DNA of 64,000 nucleotides from JBCDJI01 sp964351865 (GTDB lineage: Bacteria > Verrucomicrobiota > Verrucomicrobiia > Methylacidiphilales > JBCBYL01). The stretch spans positions 3,357 through 67,356 of the forward strand of contig CAYGPJ010000022.1 in NCBI GenBank assembly GCA_964351865.1. The letters run 5' to 3'. The translations under genes were made by a program, and so were the position numbers. Below the pieces are notes generated by a model. The model worked only from the letters and a program-made list of their open reading frames with translations, was not told where the DNA came from and did not search any database. This document shows, in pieces, positions 33,610-44,100 of the stretch. Every line of letters begins with the position of its first letter. Positions within the stretch are counted from its first letter, which is position 1.

Positions 33610-34290
33610 CTACTTTCCAAAAACCTGTTCTAATTCAGCCGCGGTCCAGGCTTCGGTGCGGCTGCCATGGTCGGCACGAACTTTAGCAACTGCTTCTGGC
33701 GCGATGGGAGGAGCAGCATTTCCCCATTCCTGACGAATATAGGTGGTAACGGCGGCCATCTGTACATCGGAAAGTGTCGGAGCCCAGCCCACCATCACGT
33801 TATTATAAATATTTCCTTTGACCTCAATGGGCCCCTGTAAGCCGCCGAGAATCAGTGCAATCAGCCGTTCATCATTCTCCAACACCCAACGCGATCCCGC
33901 CAGCGGGGGATATTGTCCGGCGACCCCGCCACCTGTTGCCTGGTGACACGCCTGGCAATTGGCCTGATAAACACGCTTACCATTTTTCAGCAGCACCGCC
34001 ATAGGATCCTCTTCCACCGCGGCACCAGCATCCGCCGTGGACGCTGCTGAACCGCCACGCTCATCATAGCCATCCGCCTTAAAGCCCGCACTGAACATTC
34101 CGAAATACATAAAGCCCAAAGCCAATACCACCATGACAAAACCAATTCCTAAAAGAGGAATCGGCTCCGCACCCTGGTCGGGGTCCGCTTGCTCACGCTT
34201 GATCTGCTCATGAATACGTGAAACATTGTTCGATTCGTTATAATCGATGTCGCGCTGTTCCGAATCGTTTTTGTTTATCTCATCGCTCAT
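33610..34290 (-). CDS. Membrane-anchored monoheme cytochrome c (CcoP-like position)
   Basis: A 226-residue protein. A charged N-terminus leads into one helix (LLGIGFVMVVLALGFMYFGM), a low-complexity Ala/Ser linker, and one cytochrome c domain with CQACH; the axial Met is probably in NNVMVGWAPTLSD. True CcoP has two hemes, so this is a reduced or substitute version. It overlaps the ccoO stop by 4 bp. It may pass electrons toward the CuA site of the A-type oxidase encoded just downstream. Confidence 0.82.
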   Translation of the reverse strand: MSDEINKNDSEQRDIDYNESNNVSRIHEQIKREQADPDQGAEPIPLLGIGFVMVVLALGFMYFGMFSAGFKADGYDERGGSAASTADAGAAVEEDPMAVLLKNGKRVYQANCQACHQATGGGVAGQYPPLAGSRWVLENDERLIALILGGLQGPIEVKGNIYNNVMVGWAPTLSDVQMAAVTTYIRQEWGNAAPPIAPEAVAKVRADHGSRTEAWTAAELEQVFGK

Positions 34291-35036
34291 TGGGTGGCCT
34301 CCGGCAGGGCATAACTTTGATCCAGTGACATCAGGTAAGCGATCAACGCTTCGGCTTCAGGACCCGGCACCCCTTGGAAACCTGGTTTAGCCACATCCGC
34401 GCTAACCGCTTGTGACGCAGGCTGTCCGACGACTGGAATTTCTTTAAACAGTGATCTGTAAGATGGCATTAATGACCATTCATGCAAACTGCGCGGTGCA
34501 TATAAATGCTGAAGTAGATACTTTTGATAAGCTGCTACCACTCCCGCCCATTCCTCATCGGAATACTTTTCACGCACTTTGACTGAATTCTGGATACTGT
34601 CGGCGGCGGTTTCCCATTTCATGTTATCTTCCGCAAAGCGCTCATCCTGGTAGAGCTTCATGGTTTTGATGATCCGCTGATTACTGCCGATGTTTGATAA
34701 ATCCGGGCCTAAACGCATGTAACCCATCGTGGCTGAAGAACGATACATGTAGTCCCGCGCGACGCTCCGGCGATTGCCCCAACCCCGCACCAGATCAGTG
34801 CCCTGATACAGACCACGCACTTGCTGGGTATGGCAATACATACACCCTTGAGAAAGATAGACATCCTCTCCCGCAATCGCTTCTCCGGTCGGAAGTGGCG
34901 GAAAGGTTAATCCGGTATCTTCGTCCGCGTAGGGTTCCACCTGTCCAAACTGATAGAATGGAACCAGAATCATCCCCCCCCAACCCAGCACGGTCAGGAT
35001 AAAAATACCGACAAAAAGAGATTTCATGCTCTTCAT
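34287..35036 (-). CDS. ccoO: CcoO-like monoheme cytochrome c
   Basis: A 249-residue protein with one N-terminal helix (FVGIFILTVLGWGGMILVPF). The heme site is C65-M-Y-C68-H69, followed by TQQVR as in CcoO (CxxCHTQQV), and the axial Met is probably M190 in EWSLMPSYRSLF. The heme-binding features are intact, in contrast with the CcoN-like neighbour. It directly abuts that gene (no gap) and overlaps the following cytochrome gene. Confidence 0.9.
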   Translation of the reverse strand: MKSMKSLFVGIFILTVLGWGGMILVPFYQFGQVEPYADEDTGLTFPPLPTGEAIAGEDVYLSQGCMYCHTQQVRGLYQGTDLVRGWGNRRSVARDYMYRSSATMGYMRLGPDLSNIGSNQRIIKTMKLYQDERFAEDNMKWETAADSIQNSVKVREKYSDEEWAGVVAAYQKYLLQHLYAPRSLHEWSLMPSYRSLFKEIPVVGQPASQAVSADVAKPGFQGVPGPEAEALIAYLMSLDQSYALPEATQ

Positions 35037-36692
35037 TTAGTGTCCTCCCCCATGATTGGCTTCCGGCAGCAACGTCGGACCGCCGGTCAGGCGTCCCAGA
35101 CGGAACAGCATTAAAATGTAATGGAAAATAAACAGGAACTGCGCCCCCGCCAGCACCCACAAGGGAATCACCAAGGTGGAAATACTGGTCTTCGGCAGGA
35201 TATCAAACATCATTAATACGGTGTAAAGCACCCACGACAACAACACGATACCGGTCATCGGGAAGAACAGTCGCTTAATCGACAGCCCCACTAACATCAT
35301 CACCATTGTCACCAGGAACCAGATCAGGAACATCAGTGGCAACGGGGAACGAACAATCAGATTTACACTCTCCACCACCGGTTTGTAACCGGCAAAGTAA
35401 GATGAAATGGCCGTTGAATCAATCGCCCCACCCTGCAGGAAGCCTCCTACCAGCCACATCATGATCACAATCGCGATCGCATAGGCCGTCAGCAGGAAAT
35501 GCCATTTGATCAGGCGGGATGAAATCCACTCACAACCCACCATTCGCGGCGTAATGTAGTAGATTGCGCCGAACATAATAAAGCTGAAGAAGGCATAGAA
35601 CATCAGGTTAAAGGAACCGTATGAGAAAATGGTGGACTGGGCGATGTAGCTAATGCCACGGAACGAGGTGAATGCCAGTAAGACTTGCCCCACGATGTAA
35701 GCAATCAGTCCGAAAATTATGAACTTCAAGGTCGGACTGCTGACCGCTTTGTCGTAATTCCCTTCCAGGGTTTTATGAAAATTAAACCCGACCACCCACA
35801 CCGGAATCAGCATCAGGAAGGTGGTAGCGATGCCGGTGGTGATAATCCATGCCGGCACTGGTGCGCCTACCAGTTGAGCTCCGGAATTCCATGGGCTGAA
35901 GAAAGCCAGACTCCAGAAGCCGAAGGCGGCTAAGTAGTAACTGTAAATCGGACGTCCGATCACTTTAGGCACCAGGAAATAAGCTAAACCGAGTCCGACC
36001 GGCACAAACCACAGACCGACGATCCCTTGTTTGACCCAGACGTTGATGACGGTCCCCATCACCCCATTCATCGGGAACCAGTTCAGTAGCAGATTACCAG
36101 TGAAATAAATGGCGGGGAACCAAAGTGCGGCACCGATCAGATACCAGAGCGAGATGTAAAGTTCACTCTGTTGCCGGCGGCGCAGCATGTCGATACAACC
36201 CAACGCAAAAAGCGCGAAGGCGATCAGCATCGGAATCGTGGCCAGCGTCGGAAATTCCAACCATTCACGCCCGGTGTTAAAACCAGCCAGAATACAGACG
36301 ATCCCCAAGGTCACCGCCGCATTCCATAATATGGAGGCCACCTGCACCAGCAGGGAGTATTTAAGTTCTGCCCGAGTCAGGCGACCCAACAGCCAAAGCA
36401 CCGCACCGAAAGATGCCTGGAAACACCAGCCGTAGATCCACATGTGGATAAACGCAGGGTAAATTTTGCCGTAGTTCAGGAAATCGAGAGGATAACCGAA
36501 AAAAGAATTCAGATGTTCCGGATTTTTTAATTTATAAAAAACCATTCCACCAAAGAGAGTACCGAAGAATAGCCACAGCATTGCATTCCCGAAGAAAAGC
36601 AAGACAGGCTTACTGACACTGGCATCCACGCGAGCACGTTGTGCGGCGTCTGTGTTTAAATTAGCAGCTGTTGTCACTGATTCGTATGCCAT
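35037..36692 (-). CDS. CcoN-like protein lacking CuB and helix X heme ligands (pseudo-oxidase subunit I)
   Basis: A 551-residue protein with at least 12 hydrophobic helices that aligns well with cbb3 subunit I (VPKVIGRPIYSYYLAAFGFW; FGAIYYITPRM; IKWHFLLTAY; GGFLQGG). At every alignable ligand position the histidine is replaced. The helix VI CuB His is Q222 (KQGIVG for YGHNAVG). The helix VII His pair is A272-Q273 (GAQLVG for PHHLHY). Helix X GHVH is G359-S-F-N362. Only H83 in helix II might still bind a heme. The gene therefore cannot encode an oxygen reductase as known. It is in frame, well conserved around the lost sites and embedded in the operon, so it is not a decaying pseudogene. Confidence 0.85.
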   Translation of the reverse strand: MAYESVTTAANLNTDAAQRARVDASVSKPVLLFFGNAMLWLFFGTLFGGMVFYKLKNPEHLNSFFGYPLDFLNYGKIYPAFIHMWIYGWCFQASFGAVLWLLGRLTRAELKYSLLVQVASILWNAAVTLGIVCILAGFNTGREWLEFPTLATIPMLIAFALFALGCIDMLRRRQQSELYISLWYLIGAALWFPAIYFTGNLLLNWFPMNGVMGTVINVWVKQGIVGLWFVPVGLGLAYFLVPKVIGRPIYSYYLAAFGFWSLAFFSPWNSGAQLVGAPVPAWIITTGIATTFLMLIPVWVVGFNFHKTLEGNYDKAVSSPTLKFIIFGLIAYIVGQVLLAFTSFRGISYIAQSTIFSYGSFNLMFYAFFSFIMFGAIYYITPRMVGCEWISSRLIKWHFLLTAYAIAIVIMMWLVGGFLQGGAIDSTAISSYFAGYKPVVESVNLIVRSPLPLMFLIWFLVTMVMMLVGLSIKRLFFPMTGIVLLSWVLYTVLMMFDILPKTSISTLVIPLWVLAGAQFLFIFHYILMLFRLGRLTGGPTLLPEANHGGGH

Positions 36693-36695
36693 AAC

Positions 36696-37163
36696 TTAAT
36701 TGCTCGCCTCCTCTGGGGCTGGTGTCACTACCGCCTCGGCGGCAGCTGTCGGCTCCGCCGCTGGACTCTCTGCCTGAGCAGCCCCGTTCGCTCCAGCATC
36801 AGGTGCAGGAGTTGGAGTTGGAGTTGGAGCTGCGGGAACCGCCGGATCCACGGGAACGCCGCTAGGCCGTGGCGCCTGGTTTTGCAAATCAGCTAAAGTC
36901 ACTTCCATCGCGCGCTCAAGCGGCAACTGGACCGTTCCTTTTTCTTTAGAAATTAATCGGTAGCTGGCTCGCTCTTTTGCCATCCCGGTCTGCATGTCCG
37001 CCAGCTTAATGGTACGATCCTTGACGATTTGGGTGGCAACCGCTTGCTGCGGATCACCTGTTTTGATGATCAGTAGCGAGAAGAGACCGATCGCGCACAC
37101 TGCCGCAGCAGCGATGAGAATCGCCGCTCCCAGATTTATGGTAACATCTTTTTCTTTGCTCAT
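36696..37163 (-). CDS. Single-pass membrane protein with Pro/Ala-rich tail, between actF and the CcoN-like gene
   Basis: A 155-residue protein, unrecognised. One N-terminal helix (INLGAAILIAAAAVCAIGLF) is followed by a short conserved-looking motif SYRLISKEKGTVQLPLERAM (residues about 67-86) and a 60-residue Pro/Ala/Thr tail. The middle motif resembles small proteins encoded next to ACIII genes in other phyla, so it may be an accessory subunit of the complex; this is inference. Confidence 0.55.
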   Translation of the reverse strand: MSKEKDVTINLGAAILIAAAAVCAIGLFSLLIIKTGDPQQAVATQIVKDRTIKLADMQTGMAKERASYRLISKEKGTVQLPLERAMEVTLADLQNQAPRPSGVPVDPAVPAAPTPTPTPAPDAGANGAAQAESPAAEPTAAAEAVVTPAPEEASN

Positions 37164-37165
37164 GG

Positions 37166-38443
37166 TCAGTTCTTCAAAGTCACAGATTCATACAGACGCG
37201 GATCGCGCAGGGGGAAGAGATTGCTGGTCGGCAATCTTCTCCAGATAAACAGTCCAGCCAGTAAAGCGATGATTCCCACAAACAGGGTCACATCCAACCA
37301 GTGGAAGGGTAATTTTTCCAGAAATTGAATGTGGTAATCATCTTCGATGCCTGCCTTGATGGATTTGCGGATCTGATACTCCGGCATGATGATCCAGTAG
37401 AGATCCACCAGATGCATCGTCAGATAAACCGTTGCCGCGACACAGAGTCGGAAAGGGTTGCGTTTCGCCGGCTGAGTCAACAGCAACACGAACGGCAGGA
37501 AGAAGTGTCCGAATACCAGCAGCAGCGCGGTATAGGACCACCAGCCGGTGTTACGATGCGCAAACCAGATGGTTTCTTCCGGAATATTGGCATAGTAATA
37601 AAGCATGTATTGGCTGAATGCGATGTAGGCCCAGAAAATCGTGAAGGCAAAGAGCAGTTTGCCCATAATGTGGTTATGTTCGACGGTGAACACCTGACGC
37701 AGATAACCCGCTTTATGTAATCCGTTGGCCAACAAAATCGTGAATGCCATACTGGAACCGGCTGCCCCGGCAAAAATATAAACGCCGAACATGGTCGAGA
37801 ACCAGTGGAAATTCAATGCCATCAACCAGTCGATCCCGGCAAAACTGATCGCCAGTCCAAAGCAGATCATCGCCGCGTTGCCGACCTTACGCATCAGCAG
37901 CGAAGTATTGATATCACCGGTTTCATCCTGCATCACCGACCAGCGCCGCAACAGATAAGCGGCCAAGCCGAAGAAACCAAAATAGAGGACCTGACGCAGC
38001 CAGAAAAATCCATCATTCAGAAACCATGTTTTTGCCCCCAGCAGAGGATCGTCCGCCGGATCGATTTGCATCCACTTCAGGACATAAAAGACGTGTTGAG
38101 GATCCCAGAAGAAGTAAGCCAGTGGCAGGAACAGGATCAACAGCCACGGGAAGAACATGCTGGCCACATTTTCCATCAGCCGCCGCACCACTGTGGTCCA
38201 GTTGGCATTGACGATGTGATGCAGAATCACCCAGAACAGGCAACCGGCACTCACCGTGAAGACAAAGCTGTAAACCCATAACCAGGAAAAGGCCACTCGC
38301 ATGGAGTCCCCGGTAAAGAAACCGATGCAGCTGATGAGAATGGCCAGAATCCCCACTCCTATCAGGATGAAAGGAATCAGACCGGTTTTAGTGAGATTGA
38401 ACCGTTCCGCATCAGGGCGCTTAATTTTTCCGTGTCCGCTCAT
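37166..38443 (-). CDS. actF: Alternative complex III subunit ActF (NrfD-like second quinol module subunit)
   Basis: A 425-residue protein with about ten hydrophobic segments. Typical ActF stretches are WSYTALLLVFGHFFLPFVLL, HLVDLYWIIMPEY and FSWLWVYSFVFTVSAGCLFW. It lies in the membrane and pairs with ActC in the quinol:electron acceptor oxidoreductase. The gene follows actE by 6 bp. Confidence 0.92.
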   Translation of the reverse strand: MSGHGKIKRPDAERFNLTKTGLIPFILIGVGILAILISCIGFFTGDSMRVAFSWLWVYSFVFTVSAGCLFWVILHHIVNANWTTVVRRLMENVASMFFPWLLILFLPLAYFFWDPQHVFYVLKWMQIDPADDPLLGAKTWFLNDGFFWLRQVLYFGFFGLAAYLLRRWSVMQDETGDINTSLLMRKVGNAAMICFGLAISFAGIDWLMALNFHWFSTMFGVYIFAGAAGSSMAFTILLANGLHKAGYLRQVFTVEHNHIMGKLLFAFTIFWAYIAFSQYMLYYYANIPEETIWFAHRNTGWWSYTALLLVFGHFFLPFVLLLTQPAKRNPFRLCVAATVYLTMHLVDLYWIIMPEYQIRKSIKAGIEDDYHIQFLEKLPFHWLDVTLFVGIIALLAGLFIWRRLPTSNLFPLRDPRLYESVTLKN

Positions 38444-38449
38444 GGTAAA

Positions 38450-39055
38450 TTACTTCAGTCTCTCTTTTTCATCATCCGGGACATCGGCCAACGTCGCATT
38501 CTTGGAACGCTGCAGCACGCGGATATAGGCGACGATCGCCCAGTTGTCCTCAGGCTGGATGTGCGGTAACCCGACCATCAGGCCTTTCCCGTTTTTGATG
38601 GTGTTAAAAATCTGTCCTTCCGGCATGTCACGAAAGCGATCGGAATGGTAATTAGCCACCCCAGCCACACCGTATTGGGTGGTGATTCCGTTACCGGCTC
38701 CGGTTTCTCCGTGGCAAACTGCACAGTTGATATTATAGCGTTGCTGTCCGCGCTTGAGCACCTCACTGGTAATCTCAATCGGGTAACCAGCGCCCCACTG
38801 TCCATCCATCTGGCCAGTCAGCAGGTATTCGTTTTCCACCGGACGGTTGAACGGAATGGTTCCCGGCACTGGCTGGCGATCAATCCGTCCATCTTCAAAC
38901 AGGTAGGACACATTCTGTGACTTGTACTTCGGCTGGTGGTCCATGTCGGGGAAGACTTCAAACGGCGGACGTCTGAATTCCGTGCCACGGAATCCGAAGA
39001 TACAAACCGTCAGCACCAGTGCGATGACATACCCAAAAAAGAATATCCGAATCAT
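38450..39055 (-). CDS. actE: Alternative complex III subunit ActE (monoheme cytochrome c)
   Basis: A 201-residue protein with an N-terminal membrane segment (IFFFGYVIALVLTVCIFGF) and one heme site CAVCHGETGAGNG; the axial Met lies in GKGLMVGLPHIQPEDNW. Segments such as EVFPDMDHQPKYKSQ and DRQPVPGTIPF are standard for ActE. It overlaps actD by 4 bp. Confidence 0.92.
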   Translation of the reverse strand: MIRIFFFGYVIALVLTVCIFGFRGTEFRRPPFEVFPDMDHQPKYKSQNVSYLFEDGRIDRQPVPGTIPFNRPVENEYLLTGQMDGQWGAGYPIEITSEVLKRGQQRYNINCAVCHGETGAGNGITTQYGVAGVANYHSDRFRDMPEGQIFNTIKNGKGLMVGLPHIQPEDNWAIVAYIRVLQRSKNATLADVPDDEKERLK

Positions 39056-39648
39056 TTACTCTCCTCCTTAAGGTCCTCAGCGTCTTCATGTATCAGCGTA
39101 ACGCTGGTGCCTCCCGCCTTTTCCAGTAATGCTTTCGTTTCCGTTTCGGTAAAGAGCGGATCAGCCGCTTCAACTGCCAGGAAAAATCCATCATCCGTAA
39201 CTTTGGCAAAACGGTCCCAGTTAAACAGCGGGTGATTCAGACGCGGCAACAGGTTCATCCCCAGCAGCGCTCCGATGGTAGCAAAAGCGGTCAGCAAAAT
39301 CGTCAACTCAAAGAAGACCGGAAAGGTCGGCTCGAAGGCGAAGAAAGGCTTACCTTGCACCACCAACGGGTAATCCAGATAACTGGTATAGAACACCAGC
39401 ACAAAGGCTGAGGTTAATCCGGCAATCCCCCCGCATAGCGAGAAGAAGGACAGTTTTGAAGGCCCGAGGCCCATGGCATCATCCATGCCGTGAATCGGAA
39501 ACGGGGAAAACACATCCCAGCGTTTGTATCCGGCATCGCGGAAAATTTCCGCGGCATGATAGAGTTCTTTGGCACTCTTAAATTCAGCACCCATACCGAA
39601 AAGTTTTCCGGTCTCAGGTGTCGTTGCATCAGGCGTCGCTTCAGGCAT
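39052..39648 (-). CDS. actD: Alternative complex III subunit ActD (DUF3341)
   Basis: A 198-residue protein with two central helices (LSFFSLCGGIAGLTSAFVLV and LTILLTAFATIGALLGMNLL) flanked by cytoplasmic domains, beginning with AEIFRDAGYKRWDVFSPFPI as in DUF3341. ATG 39648 is chosen because AAGGAGGT sits 6 nt before it; this gives an 8-bp overlap with actC instead of 50 bp. Confidence 0.92.
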   Translation of the reverse strand: MPEATPDATTPETGKLFGMGAEFKSAKELYHAAEIFRDAGYKRWDVFSPFPIHGMDDAMGLGPSKLSFFSLCGGIAGLTSAFVLVFYTSYLDYPLVVQGKPFFAFEPTFPVFFELTILLTAFATIGALLGMNLLPRLNHPLFNWDRFAKVTDDGFFLAVEAADPLFTETETKALLEKAGGTSVTLIHEDAEDLKEESK

Positions 39649-41137
39649 GGAAACCTCCTTCTTTCGGATTGCCTTCTTCGTCGGCCACATCCTGGTGCGG
39701 ATCTGCCTGCGGCGTCACCGCTTTCACTTCGAAGATGGTAATCGCCGGCAGGAATCGAATGAACAACAAGAACAGGAACATAAACAGTCCGATGGTGCCG
39801 ACAAACAGCAGAACATCATTAATCGTCGGTGAGAAATATCCCCATGAACCCGGAATGAAGTCACGGTGAATGGAGGTCACGATGATCACAAATCGCTCAA
39901 ACCACATTCCCACGTTCGGCCCGATCATACAGATACACCAGACCGCGATCACATTCTGACGGATCTTCTTGAACCAGAACAGTTGCGGAATGAAGACGTT
40001 ACCCGCAAACATAATCCAGTAAGCCCACCAGTAAGGAGCAACGCCCCATTCCGGGAAGAGTTTACTGAAGATAAAGGGATCGGAGAGACGATTGAACTGA
40101 AAGACCCACGCCTCATAAGGGTTGGCACTGTAAGAGGATACAAAGAACTCCATGCAGTAGGCATACCCGACAATCGTTCCCGTCAACAACGTGATCTTAG
40201 CCATGTTGTCGATGTGCTTGATGGTGATCATGTCGTGCAGCTTGAAGATCGCACGGCAGGGAATCATCAGACTCAATACCATCGCAAATCCACCAAACAC
40301 CGCACCAGCTACAAAATAAGGCGGAAAGATGGTGGTGTGCCATCCGGGGACGATGGAGGTCGCAAAGTCAAAGGAAACCACCGAGTGCACCGACAGCACC
40401 AGCGGAGTCGATATCCCAGCCAGAATCAAATAGGCTTTTTCATAATGACGCCAGTGACGGTTGGCACCGCGCCAACCCAGGGCCAGCACACCGTATACAT
40501 ACTTGCGGAATTTGTTCTTGGCGCGATCCCGAATGGTAGCCAAATCCGGCACCAGTCCAGTGTACCAGAATAAGAGCGAGACAGTAAAATACGTGGAAAC
40601 CGCGAATACATCCCACAGCAGCGGACTTTTGAAGTTCTGCCAGATGACATTCGAGTTGGGAATCGGGAACAGATACCAGGCAAACCAGACCCGACCCACG
40701 TGGAAGGCGGGGAAAATGCCGGCACAAATCACCGCAATAATCGTCATGGCTTCTGCCGCACGGTTGATCGAGGTGCGCCAATTCTGACGGGTCAGGAACA
40801 GAATCGCGGAAATCAACGTTCCCGCGTGACCGATACCGATCCAGAAAACGAAGTTGGTAATATCCCAGGCCCAATAAACCGGATTATTCAAACCCCAGAC
40901 CCCAACACCCGTCGTGACCTGATAAAAGAGTTGAATCGGGACCAGCGCGGCAATCGTACCAAAGAAAATCGTCAGAATCAGCCAGACGAGGTTCACTGGT
41001 GCTTCAATCATCGCGGAAACATGATCCGTAATCCATGCCAGACTCCGGTTGTTATGCACCAGCGGCTTACGCTCGAGCTTGTTCCCCTTAGTCGGACCGA
41101 AATATTCTTCCGCGTGAGAATCGACATGTTCAGACAT
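39641..41137 (-). CDS. actC: Alternative complex III subunit ActC (NrfD-like quinol-binding subunit)
   Basis: A 498-residue polytopic subunit. Family sequences include WITDHVSAMIEAPVNLVWLI, NFVFWIGIGHAGTLISAILF, LVLSVHSVVSFDFATSIVPG and WWAYWIMFAGNVFIPQLFW. It is the site of quinol oxidation in ACIII. The start overlaps the actB stop by one base (TAATG). Confidence 0.95.
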   Translation of the reverse strand: MSEHVDSHAEEYFGPTKGNKLERKPLVHNNRSLAWITDHVSAMIEAPVNLVWLILTIFFGTIAALVPIQLFYQVTTGVGVWGLNNPVYWAWDITNFVFWIGIGHAGTLISAILFLTRQNWRTSINRAAEAMTIIAVICAGIFPAFHVGRVWFAWYLFPIPNSNVIWQNFKSPLLWDVFAVSTYFTVSLLFWYTGLVPDLATIRDRAKNKFRKYVYGVLALGWRGANRHWRHYEKAYLILAGISTPLVLSVHSVVSFDFATSIVPGWHTTIFPPYFVAGAVFGGFAMVLSLMIPCRAIFKLHDMITIKHIDNMAKITLLTGTIVGYAYCMEFFVSSYSANPYEAWVFQFNRLSDPFIFSKLFPEWGVAPYWWAYWIMFAGNVFIPQLFWFKKIRQNVIAVWCICMIGPNVGMWFERFVIIVTSIHRDFIPGSWGYFSPTINDVLLFVGTIGLFMFLFLLFIRFLPAITIFEVKAVTPQADPHQDVADEEGNPKEGGFHA

Positions 41138-44100
41138 TAGTGACTCCCTCCGGTGCTGTGCTCATTCGCCTGACTGTCATGAGATTCTGATGACTGATGC
41201 GCATCCTGTGCGTTGTGACCATTGCCATGCTCTGCGCCGTGTTCGGCTCCATGATATTTCGCATTCACTAAGCTCATTCCGACCAATTCGGCACCCGGCA
41301 TTTTAGGGTTCGGGTTGCGCAGCCGTGCCTGATAGGTAATACGAGGCTGGGTATTGAGGTATTCCAGCACACGATAGCCCTGCTGGCGCTGACGCATCTT
41401 GCTCACGCGGCTGGCCGGATCTGAAATATCTCCAAAGACGATAGCGTCCGCCGGGCAGGCTTGCTGGCATGCCACTTTAACCGTGTCGGTAGGTAATTTC
41501 TTCTGAGCCGCATCAATTTTCTGTCCGTCTTTACGCAGACCGTGACTCTTATGCTGAATCTTGGCTGTTTCGAGACGCTGCACACAGAAGGTACATTTTT
41601 CAATCACCCCGCGCATCCGCACGGTGACGTTCGGATTCTTGGACATTTTCAACAAATCATCGGTTCCCTTAGGACCGTAAGGCTGCTTGATGGCGCCCAT
41701 GACACCAAGTTCCTTGAAGCGACCACTGATATAAAGCTGATCCAGTTGGCGCTGATTGTAATCAAACCAGTTGAAGCGGCGCACCTTGTAAGGGCAGTTG
41801 TTCGCGCAGTAACGGGTTCCAATACAGCGGTTGTAAGCCATCACGTTGAGACCTTCTTCACTGTGAATCGTCGCGTTAACCGGGCAAACCGTCTCACATG
41901 GTGCATTTTCACAATGCTGACAAAGGATCGGCTGCGTCACCATTTCCGGTTCGTTAGGAATCATTTCCTTACCAGCATCTGACTTAAATTTGGAGGCTCC
42001 GGTGTAGTAACGGTCAATGCGGATCCAGTGCATCTCACGTCCCTTGGCGACCTGATCTTTCCCGACAATCGGAATATTGTTCTCTGCCTGACAGGCGATG
42101 GTGCAGGCATTACATCCCACGCAGGTGGTCAGGTCGATGCTCATGCCCCATTGGTGATGATTCACGTAATCGAAAGCTGGCGGGGTATAAAAACTTTTGT
42201 TCTCCGGGGTATGGCTTTCCATGCCCAGATGTTTGACCGGATTTTCACCTTTAGCGGTTTCCTGACGGAAGAAATCAATCGGCAATTCACGAACAATCCC
42301 GCGACCTTCCATGCTCCAGTGTTCCTGCGTGATCGCAAATTCATGCATGCGCCCGGTGGCTTTCACGGCAGCACCCGTCACAAAATACGTTTGGTTGGAA
42401 GCACGCAATGGATAGACGTTAAAGCCGACCCCCTTAGCCACTTTACCCGGCAATTCGCGGCCATACCCTAACGGCAGCGTCAGCGTGTTGTCCGGATGAC
42501 CCGGCACCATGATGATCGGAATTTCAATCGACTGACCGCCGACCGAGATTTCAATGAGTTCCGTCGTTTCCACTCCTTTGACCGTTTTAAAGGTCAGCCC
42601 CAGATCTGCTGCCGTTTTCGGGCTGATCTGCGCGGCATTGTCCCACGTCACTTTGGTGATCGGATCTGGAACTTCCTGCATCCAGCCATTGTTCGCCCAG
42701 CGTCCATCATCCACCGACTGGTCAGCCACGAACACGATTTCCAGATGGTCAATCGATAGCGCTTTCGGTGCTTTGATCGCAGCCCCGCCTGCGGCGGGTG
42801 CGGTCGCACGTGCCGCGATGTCTTTCTTCAGAAATCCATCACGGACAAACACATTCCAGTCCTTCGCGCTGCTGGTGCCGGCGATCAGACCAAAGGTCTT
42901 TTTCACTTCATCCGGACCATCCACGATTTCCTGTCCACTCATGGCGGCGAGCAATTGAATTTCGCTCAATCCACCAAACAACGGCTGAATCAGCGGCTGC
43001 TGGGAGCAGTAGGAACCGTCAGCGGCCACTCCATCGCCCCACGCTTCGAGGTAATGCACCGACGGCACATGCCACTGACTCAGGGCGGAGGTTTCATCCA
43101 TGTGGTAGCCAAAGCGCACGACGGTGGGAACCGCCTCTTGCAACTTCGCCCAGTCCAGATCTGCCGGCGCATCGTAAACCGGATTCCCGTTGAGAATCAC
43201 CAGCCCTTTGATGGCACCGGACTTAACCGTTTCAGCCAGCTCAGAAATTTCGATGCCGCGACCCTGCTTCCAGTCAATCACTTCCAGCGTGCTGCCGTAA
43301 GCCCCTAATGCCTGGTTAATCGCAGCCACCAGTTCGTGCACTTCCACCGGTTGATCATCACCTACCAGCACCACAGCTTGACCCGCATGCGCTTTGAGAT
43401 CATTGACACATTCCTTGAGCCACTTCTGGTCCAACCCCGGAACGTCCACCGCGGCACCCACTCCTAACTGAGCGGCCACCTGTGAGGCAAAAGCTGCGAT
43501 GTAACTGGCAGGCAGGCGCAAGCGATGGTCTGCCATACCACCGGTGTTGGTGTAGCGTGGCTCTACTGCGTAAAGACGATTCATTTCGGACTCGGGTAAT
43601 TCCACGTCGCGCCCGGCCGCAAATTCGCGGATAGCGGAGATGTCGCCGGTCTGGCCACTCAGGAAATCAGAGTCGATCGCCAGAATGACTTTCGCCTTGG
43701 AGAGATTGGCCCGCTGACGGGTGTTGGCGCCGAAGAGCTTGGCCGCCGCTTTAAGGTCATTGCCGCTGTAGGTCGCTTCATAGGTCGACCAGAGCATGTT
43801 GGGATACTGGCTTTGCACCTGCTCTTTCAATCGCAATGCAGTCGGTGAGTTGAGATCGGAGGTCAGCACGGCCCAGCCTGCCCCACCGTTGGCGGCCCAT
43901 TCCTGTTGCCATCCGGCTAAATCCTGCAGGAACGCCTGTCGGTCGAGCACTTCTCCCCGCTTAACATATGACTTGGAACGATCCGGATCATACATGTTCA
44001 ACAGCGAAGCCTGAGCAAAGGTGCCGGTTTTTCCCTGCGCCAGTCCATGGTCGGGGTTGCCTTCAATCTTGATCGGGCGTCCGTTAAAACTCGTCGCTAA

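Noticed and set aside
35037..36692. Nitric oxide reductase (NorB) instead of a CcoN relative
   Set aside because: NorB keeps the His ligands and has FeB glutamates; the aligned sites here have neither, and CcoO follows directly.
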